DNA from: an archaeon
GTDB lineage: Archaea; Asgardarchaeota; Hermodarchaeia; Hermodarchaeales; Hermodarchaeaceae
DNA: 6,727 bases
Assembly: GCA_016550405.1 (NCBI GenBank)
Contig: JABXGX010000035.1
Span: 1-6,727, forward strand
Direction of reading: 5' to 3'
The notes beneath the pieces are model-generated. The model saw only the letters and a list, made by a program, of their open reading frames with translations, made no database searches and had not been told where the DNA came from. Within the stretch, counting starts at the first letter, position 1. The number at the start of each line of letters is the position of its first letter. Shown in pieces: positions 1 through 4,963 of the stretch. The position numbers and the translations under genes are program-made.

Positions 1-114
1 CACGGCAATTTGGAGTGCAGGAGTTGATTGAGCAGAAGCGTGTGGGATAAATCCCAGTGGAGTTACACTGACAATTAGTAACCCAAGTAAACATATTGCG
101 TGATCCCGGCGCAT
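1..114 (-). CDS. Secreted metal-binding protein, N-terminal fragment (probable ZnuA/TroA-type ABC substrate-binding subunit)
   Basis: Only the first 38 codons are in the window; the gene continues past the left edge. The ATG at 114-112 follows a strong ribosome site, AGGTGG, with a 5-nt spacer. The peptide has a classic signal sequence: basic start MRRDH, hydrophobic core from about residue 6 to 24, and the cleavage motif HASA before Q29. The mature part begins QSTPALQIAV; a short hydrophilic lead followed by a first beta strand of this kind is usual for ZnuA/TroA-type metal-binding lipoproteins and secreted proteins. There is no lipobox: C8 lies inside the hydrophobic core. The gene is divergent from nikR and an ABC-3 ATPase/permease pair that otherwise lacks a binding subunit, which is the main reason for the call. 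The signal peptide is seen; the family is inferred from context, since almost no mature sequence is visible. Confidence 0.6.
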   Translation of the reverse strand, partial: MRRDHAICLLGLLIVSVTPLGFIPHASAQSTPALQIAV

Positions 115-119
115 AGATA

Positions 120-125
120 CCACCT
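120..125 (-). promoter_or_regulatory. Ribosome binding site of the divergent secreted-protein gene
   Basis: On the minus strand the sequence reads AGGTGG, five nucleotides before the ATG at 114. It matches the archaeal/bacterial anti-Shine-Dalgarno well and fixes the start of a gene that has only 38 codons in the window. The same AGGTGG-N5 arrangement occurs before the GTG at 4899. Confidence 0.7.
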
Positions 126-139
126 AAATCGTATAAAGT

Positions 140-174
140 GAAGTTATTAACTTCGAAGGTAAATGTTAATAACA
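140..174. promoter_or_regulatory. Paired palindromic operator in the divergent promoter region
   Basis: Two perfect odd-centred palindromes lie side by side: GAAGTTATTAACTTC (140-154, centre 147) and TGTTAATAACA (164-174, centre 169). Their cores, GTTATTAAC and GTTAATAAC, are reverse complements of each other, so the same 9-bp site occurs twice with centres 22 bp apart, about two helical turns. They sit where a minus-strand TATA box and start site would be expected, about 30-60 nt from the ATG at 114. A dimeric or tetrameric ribbon-helix-helix protein is encoded next door (nikR), so autoregulatory binding is the natural inference. They do not match the E. coli NikR site (GTATGA-N16-TCATAC as I recall it), so the binding protein remains inferred. 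Confidence 0.55.
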
Positions 175-177
175 CCG

Positions 178-213
178 AATATTAATAATCTTTCTGGTAT
201 TTTTATTAATAAA
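178..213 (+). promoter_or_regulatory. Probable nikR promoter with further TTATTAA elements
   Basis: The spacer continues with AATATTAATAAT around 178-189 and the perfect 12-bp palindrome TTTATTAATAAA at 202-213. Both are good archaeal TATA-box candidates for nikR (ATG at 233). Use of the 180s element would start transcription near 210, and use of the 202-213 element would give a nearly leaderless transcript. Both also contain the TTATTAA/TTAATAA core shared with the palindromes at 140-174, so operator and promoter functions may overlap. A GGTG ribosome site at 224-227 stands five bases before the ATG, which favours the upstream TATA element. Start-site mapping would be needed to choose between them. 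Confidence 0.45.
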
Positions 214-232
214 CACTCTTCATGGTGCTTAA

Positions 233-625
233 ATGCCAATTATCAGCATTTCGCTCAATGACCAGGAATTGAATGCACTCGATCGCTTACAAACCGCAGG
301 AGGCTTTGCCAATCGGTCAGAGTTGCTTCGCCAAGCCGTCCGTACGCTAGCTAATGAACTACAAGACTTAGAAAAAGCTTCAGGGAAAATCTCGGCTGTC
401 TTAACAATTGTGTATGGAAAGAAAGGAAAAGGCATTGAGAGTAATTTCTTACTTCACCGCCAAACAGCTATTATCGACGCACTACTTCACTCCCACACAG
501 TAAACGGTGAGTGTATTGAGATTATTGTGGTGAATGGTCAAGCCCAAGATATTCGTGAGTTAGTGAAATCTTTGAAGGGTAATCGGAAAATCGTCATGGT
601 AAAAGCAGCGATTATTGGAGAGTAA
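233..625 (+). CDS. nikR: NikR-type nickel-responsive transcriptional regulator (ribbon-helix-helix plus ACT-like domain)
   Basis: This 130-residue protein has the length and layout of NikR. Residues 1-45 form the ribbon-helix-helix DNA-binding domain: strand PIISISL, then a helix, then the NRSELLRQAVR helix. Residues 50-130 form the ACT-like metal-binding and tetramerisation domain. All four high-affinity nickel ligands of E. coli NikR (H76, H87, H89, C95) are matched by H75, H86, H88 and C94, the last three in an HxH-x5-C motif. E30 is kept, but the residue corresponding to E. coli D34 is Q34; as I recall, that pair forms a potassium site. NikR binds Ni(II) and usually represses nickel uptake genes. 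Here it is the first gene of an operon with an ABC-3 type transporter, four bases before the ATPase gene, and faces a divergent gene across a palindrome-rich spacer. A GGTG ribosome site lies five bases before the ATG. Family call firm; regulation of its neighbours is inferred. Confidence 0.9.
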   Translation: MPIISISLNDQELNALDRLQTAGGFANRSELLRQAVRTLANELQDLEKASGKISAVLTIVYGKKGKGIESNFLLHRQTAIIDALLHSHTVNGECIEIIVVNGQAQDIRELVKSLKGNRKIVMVKAAIIGE

Positions 626-629
626 AAAA

Positions 630-1436
630 ATGGCAACAACCCCTCTAATTGAAGCACAAGACCTTGAGGTAAAGTATCCAAATGGAGACATTGCGCTTAC
701 TGATGTGACTTTTTCAATTAATGCGCCAACCTTCATGGCAATAATTGGACCAAACGGGTCAGGGAAAACGACATTAATCAAGACCATGCTGGGGCTTTTG
801 AAACCCACAGAAGGATTCATTCGCGTGTTGGGATATGATGCAAAGCGGGAGTATAAAGCAATTCGTCAAATGGTGCGTTATGTACCTCAACGAGACCAAA
901 TTGAAGCTAATGTACCCATGAAGGTAAAGGACATCGTATTAATGGGACGCCTGTTGAAGAAACCGCCTTTACGCATTGCCTCAGGGAAAGATATCAGACT
1001 AGCCAGGGATTCGCTAAGAAGAGTAAATTTAGAAGAATTGTGGGACCACCCATTCCCTGAATTATCAGGTGGACAACGACAACGGGTATTGGTGGCACGA
1101 GCCATGGCGACTGAGGGCGAGATCATGATGCTTGATGAACCCATGTCAGGCGCTGATCACGACAGCCAAGTCCAGATTGTTGAAGCCCTTAAAGAATACT
1201 ACGAAGAACACCAACTGAACATCATCATGGTCACCCATGATTTGAATCCGATTCATACCGTGGTAAAAGACGTCTTAATGTTGAATCATACCGTAATGGG
1301 AGTTGGACACCCCTGTGCAGTCATGGATTTAGAGCTTTTAAAGCAGGTTTACGGACCATCTGCAAAAATTGTGGAGTTCGCAGGTCACAAGTACTGTATC
1401 ACTCATGATTCAGGGTTTGATCGGCATGATCATTGA
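630..1436 (+). CDS. Metal ABC transporter ATP-binding protein (ZnuC/TroB-type)
   Basis: A 268-residue ABC ATPase that drives metal-ion import at the inner face of the membrane. From the ATG at 630 the motifs are: Walker A GPNGSGKTT (40-48), Q-loop Q87, signature LSGGQ (145-149), Walker B IMMLDEP (165-171), D-loop SGAD and H-loop H203. The overall spelling, including the long C-terminal part after the H-loop, is that of the zinc/manganese/iron ABC-3 transporter ATPases. The C-terminus carries several possible metal-binding residues (HKYCITHD, then HDH at the very end), as seen in some ZnuC proteins. The frame is also open to a TTG at 615, but GGAG at 617-620 lies nine bases before the ATG at 630, so I chose that start. 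It lies 4 nt after nikR and overlaps the permease gene. The substrate cannot be read from the ATPase; zinc, manganese and nickel are all possible. Confidence 0.88.
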   Translation: MATTPLIEAQDLEVKYPNGDIALTDVTFSINAPTFMAIIGPNGSGKTTLIKTMLGLLKPTEGFIRVLGYDAKREYKAIRQMVRYVPQRDQIEANVPMKVKDIVLMGRLLKKPPLRIASGKDIRLARDSLRRVNLEELWDHPFPELSGGQRQRVLVARAMATEGEIMMLDEPMSGADHDSQVQIVEALKEYYEEHQLNIIMVTHDLNPIHTVVKDVLMLNHTVMGVGHPCAVMDLELLKQVYGPSAKIVEFAGHKYCITHDSGFDRHDH

Positions 1437-2277
1437 CGCCTTATTGTTAATTTTATCTTCGTCGATATTCCAACGTGCACTTCTAGCCTCGGTGCTGATA
1501 GCCACCATCGCAGCGACCACAGGCACTTTTATGGTGTTCAGGGGATTATCGTTCCTTACTGCTGGGGTTGCCCATGCAGCATTAGGTGGAGTTGCACTTG
1601 CATTATTTCTGCAAGCAACAGGTATTGTCCCCTGGTTTGACCCGATACTTGGGGCTATCGTTTTCGCTGTATTTGTCGCTGTGATGACCGCTTACGCAGG
1701 TGAACGGGGAATTGCCCAAAAAATGGAGGTGGCCGTTGGTGTGTCCTTTGCCCTTTCAATGAGCATTGCGGTTCTCCTCATGTATTATCTACCACCAACA
1801 ATGGTCCCAGTTATCTGGTCGTATTTAGTAGGAGATATTCTTCTCCTCGATAACATTGATGTCATCTTGCTCTTGGGTGTCGCGTTTTCTCTCGTTATCC
1901 TTTTCATCCTATTCAAGAAAGAATTCGTCTATGTGAGCATCGATATGGAGGGATCCTCAGCCCATGGGATGCATGCCCGAGGCTATAATTATCTCATGCT
2001 AATCTGTGCGGCGGTCGCAATTGCTTTGACTATCAAAGCAGTCGGCGCAATCCTCGTTTACGCGATTCTAATTGCTCCTGCGGCCGCTTCCAATGAATTG
2101 ATGAAAACAATAAATAATGTCATCATTGGCACCTTTGTCTTAGCACTCGCTTCTATGTTACTTGGACTTGCTGGTTCTTTCCCAATCTTTGCCTCACCAA
2201 GTGCTCTTGCCGGGATTATCGCAGCTCTTTCTTATATCATTGCCATTCAAGTCAAAGGGTACCAGCGTTCTAAATAG
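1426..2277 (+). CDS. Metal ABC transporter permease, ABC-3 family (ZnuB/TroC-type)
   Basis: A very hydrophobic protein of 283 residues from the ATG at 1426, with about eight or nine membrane segments (roughly 15-35, 40-62, 72-90, 100-122, 146-164, 187-222, 232-252, 258-276). Family features include the AHAALGG stretch near residue 49, the WSYLVGDILL loop at about 131-140, the EGSSAHGMHARG cytoplasmic loop at 175-186, which probably contacts the ATPase, and the AVGAILVYAILIAPAAAS segment at about 205-222. It forms the membrane channel of a metal importer with the preceding ATPase. The chosen start overlaps the ATPase gene by 11 bases, and AGGG at 1412-1415 precedes it. In-frame starts at 1405 and further upstream are possible but lack a ribosome site. 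Family call firm; metal specificity unknown. Confidence 0.87.
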   Translation: MIIDALLLILSSSIFQRALLASVLIATIAATTGTFMVFRGLSFLTAGVAHAALGGVALALFLQATGIVPWFDPILGAIVFAVFVAVMTAYAGERGIAQKMEVAVGVSFALSMSIAVLLMYYLPPTMVPVIWSYLVGDILLLDNIDVILLLGVAFSLVILFILFKKEFVYVSIDMEGSSAHGMHARGYNYLMLICAAVAIALTIKAVGAILVYAILIAPAAASNELMKTINNVIIGTFVLALASMLLGLAGSFPIFASPSALAGIIAALSYIIAIQVKGYQRSK

Positions 2278-2313
2278 GGTCACTAGTCATTTCAGCGGAA
2301 AATAGGTAATACG

Positions 2314-2338
2314 TATAAAATCGGTGTTACCACGATTT
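2314..2338 (+). promoter_or_regulatory. Probable promoter with an overlapping palindrome before the zinc-ribbon gene
   Basis: In the 102-base spacer 2278-2379 the string TATAAAA (2314-2320) is a good archaeal TATA box, placing a start site near 2343 and a leader of about 35 nt before the ATG at 2380. Overlapping its 3' end is an imperfect inverted repeat, AAATCG (2318-2323) and CGATTT (2333-2338), around an inner GTTAC, with 8 of 10 positions pairing. It lies where a repressor would block the polymerase. I see no T-run that would end the upstream metal-transport operon in this spacer, so read-through is possible. Confidence 0.4.
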
Positions 2339-2379
2339 ATTAGCGGTGCCTTCTGTTGATTCTTTGGAGAGATGAGTCC

Positions 2380-3153
2380 ATGTCATCGAATTCCGATTAT
2401 GCCCAAGGAATCGTTCTCATTAATGGTCGTGCATACCCTGCAAAAGAAGTGCTCCAAGCCTTGGAACGCCAGGCAATGACCTCATTGCGAGCCGTGGGAG
2501 ATGAATTGTGGATTGGTAAAGAACGAGTTCGTCCAGTGGCTAAAACCACACCTGAACAAGCCATGAAATTAACCTGCTATGGCAGTCTGGCTTTTTGTTG
2601 TGATTTAAACCGTGACTGTCATCTTAGAGATCAAGCTTTGGAATTACTCGGAATTTCGAAAGATGAGTATCATGAAATCCAACGAGATTGCCACCAGCAA
2701 TTCCTACACTATGGAGAACGTCGATGGCCACAGGAAGAATATGGCGCAACGGGATCTGATTATTCTCGGTCACCTACTTTTTCTGATGACCCTCCCCCAC
2801 ATGAGTCCTTTGCAGCTTGGCGAGAACGGAATTCTGCTGGTAGATATGGGACTAGTCAGGAAGTTACAAAATCATCGAGCACAAGTTCGGATAGCACCGT
2901 TGATTTAGGTGGACTCTTTTCAACACCAGAAGAATATAGTTCACGTTCACTAACTGACCCTGATCCGTTCCCAGCATTATCAAGCCGTAGCCATGAGCCT
3001 TCAAGCAGTTTCTCGCACGATTCGTGGTTTTCCTCAGCAGGAAGTACAGCAGCCGCACCTCATACGACTGCACAGGGCTTTTGCATCTATTGTGGTACCG
3101 ACCTCAGAGAGGATAGCGAATTCTGCAGTCGCTGTGGACGGAGTCAAAAGTAA
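2380..3153 (+). CDS. Uncharacterised protein: N-terminal Cys-rich domain, Ser-rich linker, C-terminal zinc ribbon
   Basis: I do not recognise a named family for the whole protein (257 residues from the ATG at 2380). Residues 1-110 look folded and contain a cysteine group C66-x6-CC-x5-C (C66, C73, C74, C80) and C104, within a segment spelling FCCDLNRDCHLRDQALELLGISKDEY. That pattern suggests a bound metal or Fe-S cluster. Residues about 125-230 are rich in Ser, Pro, Asp and Thr, with no predicted fold, and read as a flexible linker. Residues 233-255 are a textbook zinc ribbon, C235-x2-C238-x10-C249-x2-C252 (CIYCGTDL, FCSRCG). There is no signal peptide or membrane segment, so it is likely cytoplasmic. 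GGAG at 2366-2369 stands ten bases before the ATG; the in-frame TTG at 2356 is a less likely start. It has its own candidate promoter and is convergent with the next gene. The zinc ribbon is certain; the function is unknown. Confidence 0.75.
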   Translation: MSSNSDYAQGIVLINGRAYPAKEVLQALERQAMTSLRAVGDELWIGKERVRPVAKTTPEQAMKLTCYGSLAFCCDLNRDCHLRDQALELLGISKDEYHEIQRDCHQQFLHYGERRWPQEEYGATGSDYSRSPTFSDDPPPHESFAAWRERNSAGRYGTSQEVTKSSSTSSDSTVDLGGLFSTPEEYSSRSLTDPDPFPALSSRSHEPSSSFSHDSWFSSAGSTAAAPHTTAQGFCIYCGTDLREDSEFCSRCGRSQK

Positions 3154-3203
3154 GAGAGTTTATGGTCGCCATCAAAACTAGCCTCAACTGCATTAAATGG
3201 TGA

Positions 3204-3848
3204 TTAGCTCTTCTTCGCCAGTTTTCGGAGCGTTTCGATTTGTTTTGTCAGCTTCTCTAAGTCCTTTTTCCAGCGTTGAATCTTCTCAATATCAGCTTCG
3301 GTCTTATCACCACTGACTGTTTCAAAATCTGCGATCCGACGTTCAAGTTCGAGAGCACGGCTGCTTAGCCCAGCTATGCGGGCGTGCACTTCTGGAGTGG
3401 GTGAAACGATCTCAAGCAAGGTTTTGACTGTGATTCGAATCTCTTCGACAACTGTGGCAAGTTGATTCATTGTTTGACGAATTGAATGAAGGCTTTCACT
3501 AACTAAGGCGCTCGAGTCTTCAGTGGGACCCTTTCGGCGGATAAGAAATAATCGCACTTTGGAAAGAATGTCAAAATACAGTTGAACCAGCTGTTCCTCG
3601 TCTCGGAACCAGGCAGTAAGAGGGTTCCATTTAGAGACCATCTGATAAAGGCCTTCGAGTTCTTGTGCAAGTTGTGGGGATTCACCAGTGTTCTCTGCTT
3701 GAATTGCAGCCTTGATTTGTGGAATGAGGGAAATAATTTCGGCTTTAGCTTTGACCTCTTGGGCAGTAGCAATATCTGATCCCATGAGTTGTCGATAGAG
3801 TTCTTCAAGCCGTTGAACACTTTCAATTTCGCTCAAACTGTGTTCCAA
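3204..3848 (-). CDS. Uncharacterised helical/coiled-coil protein
   Basis: About 214 residues, highly charged and almost entirely helical in appearance, without cysteines, a signal peptide or a membrane span. I recognise no family. The first part (about 1-75) is rich in Leu, Glu and Gln; a central segment near 75-105 has aromatics (KWNPLTAWF, VQLYFDIL); the C-terminal part from about 155 to 214 has heptad-like spacing with alternating Lys/Glu (IEKIQRWKKDLEKLTKQIE), typical of a coiled coil. The start is uncertain: the frame opens at a TTG (3848) directly abutting GAGGA, with a second TTG at 3836 and an ATG at residue 22 that has no ribosome site. It lies 40 nt downstream of the TIM-barrel gene on the same strand and is probably co-transcribed with it. 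A structural or adaptor role is possible, but nothing in the sequence decides it. Confidence 0.65.
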   Translation of the reverse strand: MEHSLSEIESVQRLEELYRQLMGSDIATAQEVKAKAEIISLIPQIKAAIQAENTGESPQLAQELEGLYQMVSKWNPLTAWFRDEEQLVQLYFDILSKVRLFLIRRKGPTEDSSALVSESLHSIRQTMNQLATVVEEIRITVKTLLEIVSPTPEVHARIAGLSSRALELERRIADFETVSGDKTEADIEKIQRWKKDLEKLTKQIETLRKLAKKS

Positions 3849-3872
3849 TCCTCAACTTAGTAGAGCTCGAAC

Positions 3873-3881
3873 CTGTGGATA
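3873..3881 (-). promoter_or_regulatory. Shared TATCCACAG motif upstream of the coiled-coil gene
   Basis: The minus strand reads TATCCACAG 25-33 nt before the TTG at 3848. The identical 9-mer on the same strand lies in the spacer before the previous gene (4930-4938), at nearly the same distance from that gene's start region. It is not a standard TATA box. A regulatory role is only suggested by the shared sequence, strand and position. Confidence 0.25.
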
Positions 3882-3888
3882 TTTGTGA

Positions 3889-4899
3889 TTACCTACCTAA
3901 CCCTAATCGAATTTCACGTAGTGCTTGATAGCCGGTTGGATAACCCAACATAGAATAGATTTCAGTAATTTCAGCGGCATCAGCCAGTGATTTTGCACGG
4001 TTATATTCCGATTCATCCTCGAGTATCCAGTGTGACATCACAAACTCGACCCCTGATTTCTTCAGGGAATTGATAAAGGAGAGGTTTTCAATATAGTCGG
4101 TAAAGTCCTTAGACCCTGGGTCTGGTAAAATTGGGTTCCAGGGGAAAACTTCGATTAGAAGATTCTTTCCAAGTTTTGCAATTGATTCAAGATCGAGACC
4201 AAGATTTGTTCGTGTACCAGCAACATACCCACTATCGGAGTCAATCGGATATGTTGGGATTACTTTCAGATCGGCTTTTACTTCCTTGGCAGCCGTCACA
4301 AGCTGTTGCACTATTCCCGACATTTTTGCGACCCGCCATTCAATCCATTGGTTGTACATTGCGGGATTGGCTGCCGCATCCGCGATTTCGAACGTGTGCC
4401 GAAGGTCAGCGTATTCTGTGAATTCATTACGGCAATCATTACAATAGCAGTAACTTGCATGTGCATACCCAAGATTGCCTAAAAAGATAGCTTCAATGGG
4501 ATTCTCTGCCACTTCTTTGATGACCGTCACCATGTGTTGGATGAAGGCCGGTTTATTCGGACAGACAAGGCTAGTAAGAGGTTGACCATCAGCTGTGAAG
4601 GTTTTAAATTCCTGATCTGCAGCAAAGAACGCATCAGCAAACACGTTTAGGTATGCACCTGCACGAATTCCCACTGCTTCAGTGGTATCGATGAATTCAT
4701 CGAAAAACGTGGGGAATTCTTCATCTGCAGGGGCCACTTTGCTGGAATAGAATACTTTCCCAGACATATCTTTTGCAGCAGCAACAACATATTCAAGGTA
4801 TCCACCATAACTGGCAAAGAAGTCGTCTAGGCTGCTTTTTAGTCCGCGAGGATCCACAATGAGTGAAACCCCTCGGGTTAGGAGGTCCCGTATCTCCAC
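3889..4899 (-). CDS. TIM-barrel, glycoside-hydrolase-like protein of unknown function with a CxCxxC cluster
   Basis: A soluble protein of 336 residues. Its alternation of short hydrophobic strands (VSLIVD, IRAGAYLNVF, IEAIFLGNL, LKVIPTYP, LLIEVFPW, VEFVMSHW) with amphipathic helices resembles a beta/alpha barrel. The block LVCPNKPAFIQHM, then IEAIFLGNLGYA and YCYCNDCRNEF, resembles a group of uncharacterised glycoside-hydrolase-like barrels that carry a C-x-C-x2-C cluster (here C151, C153, C156, with C113 upstream). The position after the central strand, where hydrolases often have an acid, reads GNLG, so catalytic activity is doubtful; E136 and E251 are other candidates. I chose the GTG at 4899 because AGGTGG stands five bases before it; the GTG at 4908 overlaps that ribosome site. 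The stop is 40 nt from the next gene, and polB ends about 64 nt upstream. The fold is likely; the reaction is unknown. Confidence 0.6.
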   Translation of the reverse strand: MEIRDLLTRGVSLIVDPRGLKSSLDDFFASYGGYLEYVVAAAKDMSGKVFYSSKVAPADEEFPTFFDEFIDTTEAVGIRAGAYLNVFADAFFAADQEFKTFTADGQPLTSLVCPNKPAFIQHMVTVIKEVAENPIEAIFLGNLGYAHASYCYCNDCRNEFTEYADLRHTFEIADAAANPAMYNQWIEWRVAKMSGIVQQLVTAAKEVKADLKVIPTYPIDSDSGYVAGTRTNLGLDLESIAKLGKNLLIEVFPWNPILPDPGSKDFTDYIENLSFINSLKKSGVEFVMSHWILEDESEYNRAKSLADAAEITEIYSMLGYPTGYQALREIRLGLGR

Positions 4900-4936
4900 A
4901 GTTTCCACCTACAAGATTTACTATAAGAACTGTGGA
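4895..4936 (-). repeat. Inverted repeat spanning the start of the TIM-barrel gene
   Basis: TCCACAGTT (plus strand 4895-4903) and AACTGTGGA (4928-4936) are perfect 9-bp inverted copies separated by 24 bases. In the minus-strand transcript they could pair into a stem holding the GTG start codon (4897-4899), with the AGGTGG ribosome site mostly in the loop (4905-4910). That would suit translational control. It may equally be a DNA dyad or chance. Confidence 0.35.
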
Positions 4937-4938
4937 TA
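4930..4938 (-). promoter_or_regulatory. Shared TATCCACAG motif upstream of the TIM-barrel gene
   Basis: Second same-strand copy of TATCCACAG, in the 3' spacer of polB. It overlaps the left arm of the inverted repeat at 4895-4936, and a near copy (TATCTCCACAG) is present in the opposite orientation at 4891-4901. The motif therefore occurs before both downstream genes of the cluster; its function is unproven. Confidence 0.25.
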
Positions 4939-4963
4939 GAAGCCTCAATAAAGTTGTCGCCAA

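Noticed and set aside
43..56. Perfect inverted repeat TGGGATAAATCCCA
   Set aside because: It lies inside the signal-peptide coding region and is explained by the codons for GFIPH; it has no T-run or position that would suggest a terminator or operator.
131..138. GTATAAAG as TATA box for the left secreted-protein gene
   Set aside because: Read on the minus strand (CTTTATAC) it is only 17-24 nt before the ATG, so transcription would begin inside the gene and lose the good AGGTGG site. The AT-rich elements further away fit better.
615..617. TTG at 615 as start of the ATPase gene
   Set aside because: It is at the GGAG ribosome site itself; the ATG at 630 has proper spacing and begins the conserved domain in the usual way.
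2612..2908. Small plus-strand reading frame inside the zinc-ribbon gene
   Set aside because: Its translation has no domain or ribosome site, and it overlaps a gene whose own frame holds clear cysteine motifs.
3154..3203. Terminator in the convergent gap
   Set aside because: No hairpin and no run of five or more T on either strand in these 50 bases; nothing supports a specific site.
4906..4908. GTG at 4908 as start of the TIM-barrel gene
   Set aside because: It lies within the AGGTGG ribosome site that is correctly spaced for the GTG at 4899; only three extra residues would be added.
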